Positions 9,106-18,117 are shown, counted from the stretch's first letter. The stretch: 64,000 bases of DNA from Polaribacter reichenbachii (GCF_001975665.1 NZ_CP019419.1:2959501-3023500); one strand, 5' to 3'. Program-made: numbers and translations. The notes: generated by a model from the letters alone, not told the origin.

Positions 9106-9897
9106 TTATTTTTTTATTTGATTAATCTTTTCGAAAGATGCGTTAATTCCTTTTATTAAAGAAGAACTTAAACCTTGGTGTTCCATTTCGTTTAAACCTT
9201 CTATAGTACAACCTCCAGGAGTAGTTACTCTGTCTATTTCTGCTTCTGGATGTTTACCAGATTCTTTTAATAAAGTAGCTGCTCCAAAACAGGTTTGCAT
9301 TGCCAATTTGTGGGCTTCATCTGGCTCAAAACCTAGCTGAATTGCACCTTGAGTTGTGGCACGAATTAAACGCATCCAAAAAGCGATACCACTTGCACAA
9401 ATAACAGTTGCAGCTTGTAGTTGTTCTTCAGGAATTTCTAAAGAAGTACCTAAACTGTTAAAAATAGTTTTGGCAATTGATACTTTTTCTTTTCCTTTTG
9501 TATTAGCAGAAATACAAGTCATAGACTGCCCAACAGATGCTGCTGTATTTGGCATTGAACGAATAATATTTTTATTATGACCAACAATCGCTTCAATTTT
9601 ATCAATAGAAAAACCAGTAATAACCGAAATTATAACGTGATTTTCTGTTATAAGAGGTTTTATGTTTTCTAGAATTCTATCAAAATGTCTTGGTTGTACA
9701 GCAAATATTAATACATCTGCGTTTTTAACTGCTTTTTTATTATCCGAAGTTAAAATTACCTCATTATAAACATTAAAATCGTTTAAAGAATCTATGTTTC
9801 GTTTTGTTAAATATAAAGTTTCTACAGCTTTACTTTTTAACAATCCTTTTGCTATAGATTGCCCTAAACTACCTGCTCCAATAATTGCTACTTTCAT
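9106..9897 (-). CDS. proC: Pyrroline-5-carboxylate reductase
   Basis: 263 aa. Last step of proline synthesis. It begins with a Rossmann motif (IIGAGSLGQSIAKGLL, residues 4-19), followed by FAVQPRHF near 70, SVITGFSI near 94, the RSMPNTAASVGQ block near 113, and the C-terminal signature VTTPGGCTIEGLNEME near 225. The gap to argD downstream is 4 bp. A doublet of small palindromes lies upstream. Confidence 0.94.
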   Translation of the reverse strand: MKVAIIGAGSLGQSIAKGLLKSKAVETLYLTKRNIDSLNDFNVYNEVILTSDNKKAVKNADVLIFAVQPRHFDRILENIKPLITENHVIISVITGFSIDKIEAIVGHNKNIIRSMPNTAASVGQSMTCISANTKGKEKVSIAKTIFNSLGTSLEIPEEQLQAATVICASGIAFWMRLIRATTQGAIQLGFEPDEAHKLAMQTCFGAATLLKESGKHPEAEIDRVTTPGGCTIEGLNEMEHQGLSSSLIKGINASFEKINQIKK

Positions 9898-9911
9898 AAT
9901 TTTTTTATTAT

Positions 9912-9991
9912 CCTACAAAGTCTTTTTGTTGATTTTGTAAGTATTATTTTATTCTTGAATATACTACCAAGGTTTTAGAAACCTTTCAAGG
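9912..9991. repeat. Degenerate double-hairpin interspersed repeat (CCTACAAGG family), copy 1
   Basis: Two successive small dyads: CCTACAAAGTC...GATTTTGTAAG (9912-9941) and CTACCAAGGTTTT...AAACCTTTCAAGG (9964-9991). They match, with several changes, the better-preserved doublet at 11001-11074: same order, similar loops, similar spacing. They fill the proC/argC gap. Confidence 0.65.
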
Positions 9992-9996
9992 AAATT

Positions 9997-10980
9997 TTAA
10001 AAATAATTTGCTTTAATATTTAATCCTAAAGTTTCTTCAAAACCATACATTAAATTCATATTCTGAATGGCTTGCCCAGAAGCACCTTTTAATAAATTAT
10101 CTATTGTACTTGTTATTAGTAATTTATTACCGTGTTTTTCTAATTGTACCAAACATTTGTTTGTGTTTACCACTTGCTTTAAAAATATACTTTGATCAAC
10201 AACAAAGGTAAAAGCTGCATCTTTGTAATATTCTTTATACATTGCTGTTGCTTCTTCAAATGTTCCATCAAATTTAGTATAGGTTGTTGCAAAAATTCCT
10301 CTAGAAAAATCACCTCTATTTGGCATAAAGTTAATTTCTGAATTAAAATCACTTTGTAATTGATTTACAGTCTGATTTATTTCTCCTAAATGTTGATGAT
10401 TAAAGGCTTTATAATGCGAAAAGTTATTATCTCTCCACGTAAAATGTGTAGTTGCAGATAAAGATGTTCCTGCTCCAGTTGCACCAGTTACTGCATTTAT
10501 ATGGACATCATTTTTTAATAATCCGTTTGCAGCTAATGGTAAAATTGCCAATTGTAAAGCAGTTGCAAAACAACCCGGATTTGCAATGTATTTTGCTGAT
10601 ATAATATCGGCTTTCTTTAATTCTGGTAAACCGTAAACAAAATCTTTGCCTTCGAAATTTTTATCAGCAAGTAATCTAAAATCGTTACTTAAATCGATAA
10701 TTTTTGTGTTATCAGAAAACGTGTTTTTTTGTAAAAAGGCAGTTGAATTTCCATGACCTAAACATAAAAATAAAACATCAACATCAGGATTAATATCACT
10801 GGTAAAACTGATTTCTGTAGAACCAATTAAATCTTGATGAACTTTATACAATTTGTTGCCAGCATTAGATGTACTGTACACAAAATTGATATTTGTTTCT
10901 GGATGATTTAATAATAATCTAATTAATTCTCCTGCTGTATAGCCGGCACCACCAATAATTCCTACCTCTAATTTTTTCAT
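9997..10980 (-). CDS. argC: N-acetyl-gamma-glutamyl-phosphate reductase
   Basis: 327 aa from the ATG at 10980. It reduces N-acyl-glutamyl phosphate to the semialdehyde. Motifs: VGIIGGAGYTAGELIRLL at the N-terminus and catalytic Cys in NPGCFATALQLA near residue 150. The frame stays open upstream to a TTG at 11007, but that codon lies inside an interspersed repeat, while the ATG at 10980 gives the canonical MKKLEVGIIGG start, so the shorter form is called. Confidence 0.93.
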   Translation of the reverse strand: MKKLEVGIIGGAGYTAGELIRLLLNHPETNINFVYSTSNAGNKLYKVHQDLIGSTEISFTSDINPDVDVLFLCLGHGNSTAFLQKNTFSDNTKIIDLSNDFRLLADKNFEGKDFVYGLPELKKADIISAKYIANPGCFATALQLAILPLAANGLLKNDVHINAVTGATGAGTSLSATTHFTWRDNNFSHYKAFNHQHLGEINQTVNQLQSDFNSEINFMPNRGDFSRGIFATTYTKFDGTFEEATAMYKEYYKDAAFTFVVDQSIFLKQVVNTNKCLVQLEKHGNKLLITSTIDNLLKGASGQAIQNMNLMYGFEETLGLNIKANYF

Positions 10981-11000
10981 TTTGAAAGTTTTATTTTCAT

Positions 11001-11074
11001 CCTGCAAGGTCTTTTTTTTGACCTTGTAGGTATCCTTAACTTGTATGCCTACAAGGTTTTTGAAACCTTGCAGG
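11001..11074. repeat. Double-hairpin interspersed repeat (CCTACAAGG family), copy 2
   Basis: Hairpin 1: CCTGCAAGGTC, eight T, GACCTTGTAGG (11001-11030). Hairpin 2: CCTACAAGGTTTT and TGAAACCTTGCAGG (11048-11074). The outer arms of the two are also complementary to each other, so one large cruciform is possible. It lies between argG and argC; a decayed copy is at 9912-9991. Confidence 0.8.
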
Positions 11075-11079
11075 AGATA

Positions 11080-12255
11080 TTACTTATTTACTTGTTGATA
11101 TATTTTATTTTGATTTCCTAAAATCTTAATAAATCCTTTGGCATCATCTGCTGTCCAAGCTTTATTCTCTTCTCCATAAGTACTAAAAGCACTCGACATT
11201 AAATCGTGGTCAGATACAATTCCATCCAAAGAAAAATGATAAGGTTTTAAAGAAACTACCACATTACCAGATACCATTTTTTGAGAACTTTGTAAAAATG
11301 CTTCTGTATCTCTCATTACAGGATCTAAATATTGACCTTCGTGCAAATGCATTCCGTAAAAACTAGATAAATATTCTTTGTGTTGTAATTGCCATTTAGT
11401 TAGTGTGTGTTTCTCTAACAAATGATGAGCTTTTACTGTAATTAAAGCAGCTGCAGCTTCAAAACCAACTCTACCTTTTGTACCAACAATTGTATCACCT
11501 ACATGAATATCTCTACCAATTGCAAATTTAGAAGCAATATTATTTAAGTTTTCAATATTAACTTCAGGAGCATTTTCTTGTCCGTTTAAAGCAACAAACT
11601 CACCATTTTTAAAAGTTAATGTAACTTTTTCTTCACCTTCTTTTTCTAATTGAGAAGGATAAGCTTCACTTGGTAAAGGTTTTTCTGATTTTAGAGTTTC
11701 AACTCCACCAACACTTGTTCCCCAAAGACCTTTGTTTACAGAATATTTAGATTTTTCCCAATTCATATCAATCCCTTCAGATTTTAGGTAATCTATTTCT
11801 TCTTGTCTTGCTAACTTTTGATCTCTAATTGGCGTAATAATTTTAATTCCTGGCGCTAAAGTTTGAAAAATCATATCAAAACGCACTTGATCATTTCCTG
11901 CACCAGTACTTCCGTGCGCAATATATTCTGCATCTATGCTTTTAGCATATTCAATAATTTCTATGGCCTGAATAATTCTTTCTGCACTTACAGAAAGTGG
12001 GTAAGTGGCATTTTTTAAAACATTACCAAAAATTAAATACTTAACTACTTTATTGTAAAAAGTGGCAACAGCATCGATATTTTTATAAGTTGTAACGCCC
12101 ATTTTGTAAGCATTACTTTCTATATGTTTAATTTCTTCGGATGTAAAACCTCCTGTATTTACACTTACAGCATGTACATCATATTCTTTAGATAAACTTA
12201 CAGCACAATAAGAAGTATCTAAACCACCACTATATGCAATTACTAATTTTTTCAT
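11080..12255 (-). CDS. argG: Argininosuccinate synthase
   Basis: 391 aa. ATP-dependent joining of citrulline and aspartate. The N-terminal PP-loop AYSGGLDTSYCA (residues 5-16), the GSTGAGNDQVRFD block near 115 and SVNKGLWGTSVGG near 170 are all present. In this pathway type the free citrulline would come from ArgE acting on N-acyl-citrulline. It starts 4 bp after the GNAT gene stop and is the second gene of the operon. Confidence 0.94.
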   Translation of the reverse strand: MKKLVIAYSGGLDTSYCAVSLSKEYDVHAVSVNTGGFTSEEIKHIESNAYKMGVTTYKNIDAVATFYNKVVKYLIFGNVLKNATYPLSVSAERIIQAIEIIEYAKSIDAEYIAHGSTGAGNDQVRFDMIFQTLAPGIKIITPIRDQKLARQEEIDYLKSEGIDMNWEKSKYSVNKGLWGTSVGGVETLKSEKPLPSEAYPSQLEKEGEEKVTLTFKNGEFVALNGQENAPEVNIENLNNIASKFAIGRDIHVGDTIVGTKGRVGFEAAAALITVKAHHLLEKHTLTKWQLQHKEYLSSFYGMHLHEGQYLDPVMRDTEAFLQSSQKMVSGNVVVSLKPYHFSLDGIVSDHDLMSSAFSTYGEENKAWTADDAKGFIKILGNQNKIYQQVNK

Positions 12256-12259
12256 TGTA

Positions 12260-12877
12260 TTATTTTTTATTCTTTTTAAGAAACAAGTTTTGTTTCATGT
12301 CTTTTAATTTTTTAAAAACGTTTTCTTTAACTTCTACAGACGCTTCTTTATTGTTGTTTTTTGGGTCGAATAACATACCTGTACACAAACACATTTTTCT
12401 GTCTGTTCTAGTTAAAATATCGTAGTTTCTACAGGTTTGGCAACCGTTCCAAAAGCTTTGATCATCTGTTAATTCTGAAAAAGTTACAGGTTTGTAACCT
12501 AAATCGCTATTTAGTTTCATTACAGCTAAACCTGTTGTAATACTAAATACTTTAGCGTCTGGAAACTTGGTTCTTGAGTGTTTAAAAATTACTTTCTTTA
12601 TTTCTTTAGCAAGACCAATATTTCTGTAATCAGGATGTACAATAAGACCAGAATTGGCAACAAATTTGCCATGCCCCCATTGTTCTATATAACAAAAGCC
12701 GGCAAACATACCTCCATCTAAAGCAATTACTGCATTACCATTTTCCATTTTGGCGGCAATATATTCAGGTTTTCTTTTGGCAATACCTGTACCTCTAACT
12801 TGTGCAGCATCTTCTATGGTTTTGCAGATTATTTCTGCATATACCTTATGTGATTCGTTTGCAATTACAATTTCCAT
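12260..12877 (-). CDS. GNAT acetyltransferase, candidate N-acylglutamate synthase
   Basis: 205 aa, first gene of the arg/pro operon. A GNAT fold covers residues 1-150 (GLIVHPDYRNIGLAKEIKKVIF near 77-98 is the acyl-CoA pocket). It is followed by an unusual cysteine-rich tail, NGCQTCRNYDIL...KMCLCTGMLF, with four cysteines. There is no separate argA or argJ in the operon, so this gene is the natural candidate for making N-acetyl- or N-succinyl-glutamate. That role is inferred from position; the GNAT call itself is firm. Confidence 0.75.
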   Translation of the reverse strand: MEIVIANESHKVYAEIICKTIEDAAQVRGTGIAKRKPEYIAAKMENGNAVIALDGGMFAGFCYIEQWGHGKFVANSGLIVHPDYRNIGLAKEIKKVIFKHSRTKFPDAKVFSITTGLAVMKLNSDLGYKPVTFSELTDDQSFWNGCQTCRNYDILTRTDRKMCLCTGMLFDPKNNNKEASVEVKENVFKKLKDMKQNLFLKKNKK

Positions 12878-13499
12878 TGCATTGTTTTTAATTTAATAAA
12901 ATGTTTTTTTTGTTTGGATGTGGAATTGGACGCACCTAAATTCCGTAAATAATTAACTACCCCAAAGGGCGAAAAGGAAATCTGCGACGTACATTATTTA
13001 TGTTATTGTTAAGAATAACTTGAGATTGTAAATAAAGTTGTTTTGAAAGTTTCACGATAAAAAATAAAAAGGTTAAGTACTTGAATAGATTTGTTTGTTG
13101 CTAACATAAAATCTTAGCGACGAATATTGCGCAAGCGCAAACTGGGAGCTATTGTAGTACATATTTTATTTCCTCTTGTAGTAATCATTGGTGTAAATGT
13201 ATGTAATTTTTATATTTTAGGATAGTATAATAATACTTTTTAATAATTTTTATTAAATATTAACCAATTCTTTATTTTCGTTAAGATTTCAATATCGAAT
13301 ATCTAAATATTTCGTAATTTAATAATCATAAAATTGGTTAAAGCGTATTATTTGTAAGTAGTAATCTATCGTTTATATGCTAATTCATCAGGAAAATTAC
13401 AATTCGTCCTAAAAAAAATACAGTTGGGTATGCTTTACTTTTAAAAACTGTTGTTCAGTTGCATTTTTGTACCATAATTAATCAATAAAAAATAATATT
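12878..13499. other. Divergent intergenic region, 622 bp
   Basis: It separates the arg/pro operon (minus) from the DUF2141 gene (plus) and must hold both promoters. A more GC-rich patch (12925-12985, containing ACCCCAAAGGGCG) and another at 13115-13160 (ATTGCGCAAGCGCAA, partly palindromic) stand out from AT-rich flanks and may be repeat remnants. No RNA gene, riboswitch or convincing promoter pair was recognised. Confidence 0.5.
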
Positions 13500-13913
13500 A
13501 TGAAACTTATCGTATCTCTTTTAGTAGCAACAGCTTTATTTATTTCATCAACAATAACAGCTCAAAACAAAAAAATTACAGCAACAGTTGTAAATGTAAC
13601 ATCAGATTCTGGCAAAGTAAGTTTTGCTCTATATAATAAAGTAACTTTTATGAAAGCTCCAATTCAAGCAAAAAACGCAAAAATTGTGGATGGTAAAAGT
13701 ACAGTTACTTTCGATAATTTAGAAGAAGGTGAATATGCAATTATTTGTTTTCATGATAAAAATGAAAATAATACAATGGATTTTCAACCAAATGGAATGC
13801 CAAAAGAAGATTATGGAGCTTCTAATAATGTGATGAATTTTGGACCACCTAGTTACGAGAACGCAAAGTTTGTAGTTACTGATAAAGATGTATCTTTAGA
13901 TATCAAATTTTAA
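13500..13913 (+). CDS. DUF2141 periplasmic protein
   Basis: 137 aa. A signal peptide (residues 1-21, ending ITAQ) precedes a DUF2141 domain: beta-rich, with the family's AIICFHDKNENNTMDF and GMPKEDYGASNN segments near residues 80-105. The family's function is unknown; the segment is rich in Asp/Asn in a pattern that could bind a metal. It starts at ATG; the histidine kinase gene begins 30 bp later, so co-transcription is possible. Confidence 0.85.
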   Translation: MKLIVSLLVATALFISSTITAQNKKITATVVNVTSDSGKVSFALYNKVTFMKAPIQAKNAKIVDGKSTVTFDNLEEGEYAIICFHDKNENNTMDFQPNGMPKEDYGASNNVMNFGPPSYENAKFVVTDKDVSLDIKF

Positions 13914-13943
13914 TCAACCTAATTACCCTATTAAACCTAGAAA

Positions 13944-15305
13944 ATGACAACATCTAACCCAACATTTTTTACAAAGCTTAAAAAAGATATTTTTATTTGT
14001 ATAAAGTTAACTGTAATAATGGCTGTAATATTTGTAATTATAAATCAGCAGTTTACTTTAAAAGGAATGGGGTTAGTATTTTTAATCTCTGCAATGTATT
14101 CTTTTACTTTGGGATTAGGGAATGGCTTAATAAACGATTTTTTAAATACAAAATGGGATTGGGTTACAGAAACCAACGAAAGAGTTTGGGCAGGTATAAT
14201 TACAACCACAATTTATACGGTTATTGCAGTTTTAATTATACATTATGTACAATACATTGTAATTTTTGATAATTCTTTCGAAGATTTTTTTAGTGGTTAC
14301 TTAATTTGGGTGCACTTATTTGCCATTATTTTTTCTTTAGGAGTTGCAGCCTTTTTTCACGCAAGAGGTTTTATGATTAATTGGAAATCTGCAATGACCC
14401 AAGAAACCACAAAACAAGAAATAGTTGCAAAAACAGAAACTGCAAAATTTGAATCATTAAAAAGTCAGTTAGATCCGCATTTTTTATTCAATAGTTTAAA
14501 TGTATTAACAAGTTTAATTGGCGAAAACCCAAATCAGGCAGAAAAATTTACCACAAAACTATCTAAAGTATATAGATATGTTTTAGAGCAAAGAAATAAA
14601 GATTTAGTACCAATTTTAGAAGAATTAACATTTGCTAAAACGTATATGCAATTATTAGGGATGCGTTTTGAAGATGCTGTAGAATTCAATATTCCAGATA
14701 CTGTAAGTAACAAAGATTTAAAAATTGTGCCACTTTCTTTGCAATTATTACTAGAAAATGCTGTAAAACACAACGTGGTTTCATCCTCTAAACCACTAAC
14801 TATAAATATTTATGAGGAGAACAATTATTTAATTATAGAAAACAACATCAATCCTAAAGAAGCAATAGGTAAAAGTACAAAAGTAGGTTTACAAAATATT
14901 GCTGATAGATATGGATTAATCACTCAAAGAGGAGTGAAAATAGAAAACAATAACAAAACTTTTAAGGTGAGTTTACCTCTCTTATATAAAATGAACGACA
15001 TTATGTACACAGACGATTTAGAAAATAACAAATATGTAAAAGCAGTAGAAAGAGTTGAAAAACTGAAAGAATTTTATCAGAATTTAGCATCATACTGTAT
15101 TGTAATTCCATTTTTAATTTTTATCAATTTAAGATTTTCTCCAGGCTTTCACTGGTTTTGGTTCCCAATTTTTGGATGGGGAATGGGATTAGCTTTCCAC
15201 TTTTTAGAAGTAAATAATTATAATATTTTCTTAGGTAGAAACTGGGAAGACAAAAAGATTAAAGAGTTAATGGATAAAGAAAATAACCACAAACAATACA
15301 GATAA
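13944..15305 (+). CDS. LytS-type sensor histidine kinase with C-terminal 2TM domain
   Basis: 453 aa. Four hydrophobic segments in residues 15-140, then a His_kinase domain with the phosphoacceptor in LKSQLDPHFLFNSLN (His179), an ATPase segment with LLLENAVKHNV near 270, and a C-terminal 2TM domain (about 360-450) ending NWEDKKIKELMDKE. A 2TM domain behind the ATPase is unusual and resembles the five small proteins encoded just downstream. The stop overlaps the next ATG (TAATG), so translation is coupled. The partner is the LytTR regulator at 17249. Confidence 0.88.
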   Translation: MTTSNPTFFTKLKKDIFICIKLTVIMAVIFVIINQQFTLKGMGLVFLISAMYSFTLGLGNGLINDFLNTKWDWVTETNERVWAGIITTTIYTVIAVLIIHYVQYIVIFDNSFEDFFSGYLIWVHLFAIIFSLGVAAFFHARGFMINWKSAMTQETTKQEIVAKTETAKFESLKSQLDPHFLFNSLNVLTSLIGENPNQAEKFTTKLSKVYRYVLEQRNKDLVPILEELTFAKTYMQLLGMRFEDAVEFNIPDTVSNKDLKIVPLSLQLLLENAVKHNVVSSSKPLTINIYEENNYLIIENNINPKEAIGKSTKVGLQNIADRYGLITQRGVKIENNNKTFKVSLPLLYKMNDIMYTDDLENNKYVKAVERVEKLKEFYQNLASYCIVIPFLIFINLRFSPGFHWFWFPIFGWGMGLAFHFLEVNNYNIFLGRNWEDKKIKELMDKENNHKQYR

Positions 15306-15628
15306 TGGAAAGAGATTTTACAGAAGAACAGAAATACATTTTAGCTCGTAAAAGAGTAGAAAAAATGAGCAAGTTTTATAAGCATTTAGCTGTTTATGTG
15401 GTGGTAAATACCTTTTTAAGTTGCATATTTATTGCAGGAGATATTAATGATGGAGATACTTTTTTTGAGGCAGTTTGCAATTATCATAATTATAAGATCT
15501 GGTTGTTTTGGGGAATAGGAGTCTTTTTTAATGCCTTAAATGTGTTTGGTGCAAGTCTGTTTTTTAACAAAGACTGGGAAAAAAGAAAAATTAAAAAATA
15601 TATAGAAGAACAAAATTATAAAAGATAA
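15305..15628 (+). CDS. Small 2TM-domain membrane protein 1
   Basis: 107 aa. An N-terminal amphipathic segment (YILARKRVEKMSKFYKHLAVY), two transmembrane helices (about 33-50 and 70-90) and a basic C-terminus NKDWEKRKIKKYIEEQ match the 2TM domain family. Its start overlaps the kinase stop by 1 nt. The function of the family is not known; the arrangement suggests membrane partners or decoys for the kinase's own 2TM domain. Confidence 0.8.
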   Translation: MERDFTEEQKYILARKRVEKMSKFYKHLAVYVVVNTFLSCIFIAGDINDGDTFFEAVCNYHNYKIWLFWGIGVFFNALNVFGASLFFNKDWEKRKIKKYIEEQNYKR

Positions 15629-15629
15629 A

Positions 15630-15917
15630 ATGGAAACAGAATTAAGCAATCAGCAACGTTATTATAAAGCTCAAAAAAAAGTAAAAGAAATAAAAGGGTT
15701 TTACACGCACTTAACCGTTTATTGTACAATTATACCTGTAATTATTTTTGTTAATTTAAAATTTGTACCACATTTTCATTGGTTTTGGTTTTCACTTTTA
15801 GGTTGGGGATTAGGTTTGTTTTTCCATTGGTTAGGCGTTTTCGGATTTAATTTATTAGGTTTTGGAAAAAACTGGGAAGAAAGAAAAATAAAGGAATTTA
15901 TGAACGATAATAATTAA
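15630..15917 (+). CDS. Small 2TM-domain membrane protein 2
   Basis: 95 aa. Same layout as its neighbours: KAQKKVKEIKGFYTHLTVY, helix 1 (VIIFVNLKFVPHFHWFWF), helix 2 (GWGLGLFFHWLGVFGFN), then GKNWEERKIKEFM. Only one base lies between the previous stop and this ATG. It is closest to the second half of the next gene, suggesting recent duplication. Confidence 0.8.
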   Translation: METELSNQQRYYKAQKKVKEIKGFYTHLTVYCTIIPVIIFVNLKFVPHFHWFWFSLLGWGLGLFFHWLGVFGFNLLGFGKNWEERKIKEFMNDNN

Positions 15918-15918
15918 G

Positions 15919-16512
15919 ATGATGAAAGCAATGAACATAAATCTTCAACTAAATTTAATAGCACAAAAAAGAATAAAAGACATAAAAGGATTTTACACGC
16001 ATTTATTTTCAACATTTTTAATTTTACCTTTTTTAATTTTTATCAATTTACAAACAGTGCCACAATTTGAATGGTATTGGTATGCAATTACAGCTTGGTG
16101 TTTAGGGCTTTTAATACATTGGCTTAATGTTTTTCCGTTTTCTAAATTAGGTTTTAAAAAAGAATGGGAAGACAAAAAATTAAAAAAGATTATTGCAAAT
16201 AGTAGTGTTGAAAATGAGATCAATTTAAATGATACTTTTATTCAAGAAAAATATTATTTAAAAGCTAAAAAACAAGCTGAAGAAATTAAAGGATTTTACA
16301 TTCATTTAATAGTAACTGTTTTTACAATTCCTATAATTGTATTTGTAAACCTAAAATTTGTACCAGATTTCTACTTTTTTTGGTTTGCGGTTGGTGGAAT
16401 GTTAATTGCAATATTTTTACACTGGTTAGGTGTTTTTGGCTTCAATTTTTTAGGATTAGGCAAAAACTGGGAAGAAAGAAAAACAAAAGAAATAATAATG
16501 AATTTTAAATAA
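15919..16512 (+). CDS. Tandem 2TM-domain protein (two copies fused)
   Basis: 197 aa with two complete 2TM domains: residues ~10-95 (QKRIKDIKGFYTHLF ... KKEWEDKKLKKI) and ~110-195 (KKQAEEIKGFYIHLI ... GKNWEERKTKEIIM). Four transmembrane helices in total. This is probably an in-frame fusion of two formerly separate cluster members. Start ATG at 15919, with alternatives at 15922 and 15931; spacing to the previous stop is 1 bp. Confidence 0.8.
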   Translation: MMKAMNINLQLNLIAQKRIKDIKGFYTHLFSTFLILPFLIFINLQTVPQFEWYWYAITAWCLGLLIHWLNVFPFSKLGFKKEWEDKKLKKIIANSSVENEINLNDTFIQEKYYLKAKKQAEEIKGFYIHLIVTVFTIPIIVFVNLKFVPDFYFFWFAVGGMLIAIFLHWLGVFGFNFLGLGKNWEERKTKEIIMNFK

Positions 16513-16515
16513 AAA

Positions 16516-16851
16516 ATGGAAAGAGATTTTACACAAGAACAAAATTATATTAGAGCCAAAAAAAGGGTGAAAGATATTAAAGCATTTTACATTCATTTAG
16601 TGGTGTATGTAATTGTAAATATTTTTATTAGCGGTATCATTATCTTCGGATTAATGACAAGTGGAGACTCTTTTACAGAAGCAATTACTAATTTCGGCGT
16701 ATATTCTACTTGGCTTTTTTGGGGAATTGGTATGTTTTTTCATTGGCTTGGAGTTTTCGGATTTAGATCTTTAGGTTTTAGTAAAGATTGGGAAGAAAAG
16801 AAGATTAAAGAATTAATGGATAAAGACGATGAAAGAAGAAAAAACTTTTAA
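16516..16851 (+). CDS. Small 2TM-domain membrane protein 3
   Basis: 111 aa. It opens MERDFTQEQNYIRAKKRVKD, almost the same as the first small 2TM protein (MERDFTEEQKYILARKRVEK), so these two are close paralogues. Two helices follow, with the HWLGVFGFRSLGF segment and SKDWEEKKIKELMDK tail typical of the cluster. It starts 3 bp after the preceding stop. Confidence 0.8.
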   Translation: MERDFTQEQNYIRAKKRVKDIKAFYIHLVVYVIVNIFISGIIIFGLMTSGDSFTEAITNFGVYSTWLFWGIGMFFHWLGVFGFRSLGFSKDWEEKKIKELMDKDDERRKNF

Positions 16852-16853
16852 TT

Positions 16854-17177
16854 ATGGATAATTTACACGAAAAAAAGTTACAAAAGGCTAAACAAAAAGT
16901 AGAAGAAATTAAAAAGTTTTATAAACACGTAATTACCTATGTTTTAGTCAATTTGTTTTTAACATTTGTTTGGACTTTTTCTTTTAAAATTTTTGGTGAT
17001 TTAGTATTTAGCAATCAATACAATTCAGAAGGATTTAAACATATTCCTTTTTGGTTAGTTTGGGGAATTTTCTTACTTTTTGATGCGTTAAAAACATTCG
17101 GTTTTATTACTTTTTTTGATAAAAAATGGGAAGAAAAAAAGATCGAAGAATATATGAAAGAGTCAGACAATCTTTAA
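16854..17177 (+). CDS. Small 2TM-domain membrane protein 4
   Basis: 107 aa. AKQKVEEIKKFYKHVITYV, two hydrophobic helices (about 33-50 and 66-85) and the closing DKKWEEKKIEEYMKES place it in the same family. It is the last 2TM gene before the response regulator, 71 bp upstream of it. Confidence 0.78.
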   Translation: MDNLHEKKLQKAKQKVEEIKKFYKHVITYVLVNLFLTFVWTFSFKIFGDLVFSNQYNSEGFKHIPFWLVWGIFLLFDALKTFGFITFFDKKWEEKKIEEYMKESDNL

Positions 17178-17248
17178 ATTTTACTGATATTTTAAGGATT
17201 CATATCACTCTAAAAAGATAATCAAAACATAAAAAGAACAACTAAAAA

Positions 17249-18004
17249 ATGAATGTATTAATTATTGAAGATGAAAAGCCAGCAGCAAGAAGGCTAAGCA
17301 GAATGTTATCAGAATTAGATATCCAAGTTCAGCAAATGTTACATTCTGTAGAAGAATCTTTAAACTGGTTGCAGAATAATAAACATCCAGATTTAATATT
17401 TTTAGACATTCAATTATCAGACGGATTATCTTTCGAAATTTTCGAAGAAATAGAAGTTAAGTCTGCCATCATTTTTACAACTGCTTATGATGAATATGCT
17501 CTAAAAGCTTTTAAATTAAATAGTATCGATTATCTTTTAAAACCTATTGATGATGATGAATTAACATCCGCAGTAAATCAGTTTAAACAACAGCAGCCCA
17601 AACAATCTGATGTTCAGGTAAATTTAGATGATATTCGAAAATTATTGATAAATCCTGTAGATCGTAAGTTCAAAAAAAGGTTATCTATAAAAGTGGGGCA
17701 GCATATAAAAATCATTCATATAGATGAAATTGAATGTTTTTATAGCGAGAATAAATCAACCTATATTCATACAAAAGAAAACAGAAATTTTTTGCTAGAT
17801 AATTCTTTAGAAAACTGGCAAGAACAATTAGATCCAGAACATTTTTTTAGAGTAAATAGAACTTTTATTGTGCATATAAATGCGATAAAAGATATTGTAG
17901 CATATTCAAATTCGCGTTTAAAACTCATTTTACATTCTTATAAAGACTCAGAAATTATTGTAAGTAGAGAGCGTGTAAAAGATTTTAAAAATTGGATTGA
18001 CTAA
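17249..18004 (+). CDS. LytTR-family response regulator
   Basis: 251 aa. Receiver domain residues 1-115 with the acidic pair IIEDE and phosphorylated Asp53 in LIFLDIQLSDG, switch Thr in IIFTTAYDEYALKAF and Lys in YLLKPI. A C-terminal LytTR DNA-binding domain (about 145-251) contains the IECFYSENKSTYIHT and FRVNRTFIVHINAI segments. It is the cognate regulator of the LytS-type kinase at 13944, with the 2TM genes between them in the same direction. Confidence 0.93.
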   Translation: MNVLIIEDEKPAARRLSRMLSELDIQVQQMLHSVEESLNWLQNNKHPDLIFLDIQLSDGLSFEIFEEIEVKSAIIFTTAYDEYALKAFKLNSIDYLLKPIDDDELTSAVNQFKQQQPKQSDVQVNLDDIRKLLINPVDRKFKKRLSIKVGQHIKIIHIDEIECFYSENKSTYIHTKENRNFLLDNSLENWQEQLDPEHFFRVNRTFIVHINAIKDIVAYSNSRLKLILHSYKDSEIIVSRERVKDFKNWID

Positions 18005-18117
18005 TAGCAAATCAAAATTATTGACTATTTTCGATATTTTATAGGTCTTTTTTGTTAATTATCTTTTTTTTATAAAAATGTATTATTATTAATACAATTA
18101 ATTGAATAAATTAATTT

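Noticed and set aside
10981..11007. Upstream TTG start for argC
   Set aside because: It lies in the interspersed repeat; the ATG at 10980 gives the conserved N-terminus.
12878..13499. tRNA, riboswitch or small RNA in the divergent gap
   Set aside because: No cloverleaf, conserved aptamer or terminator hairpin could be traced.
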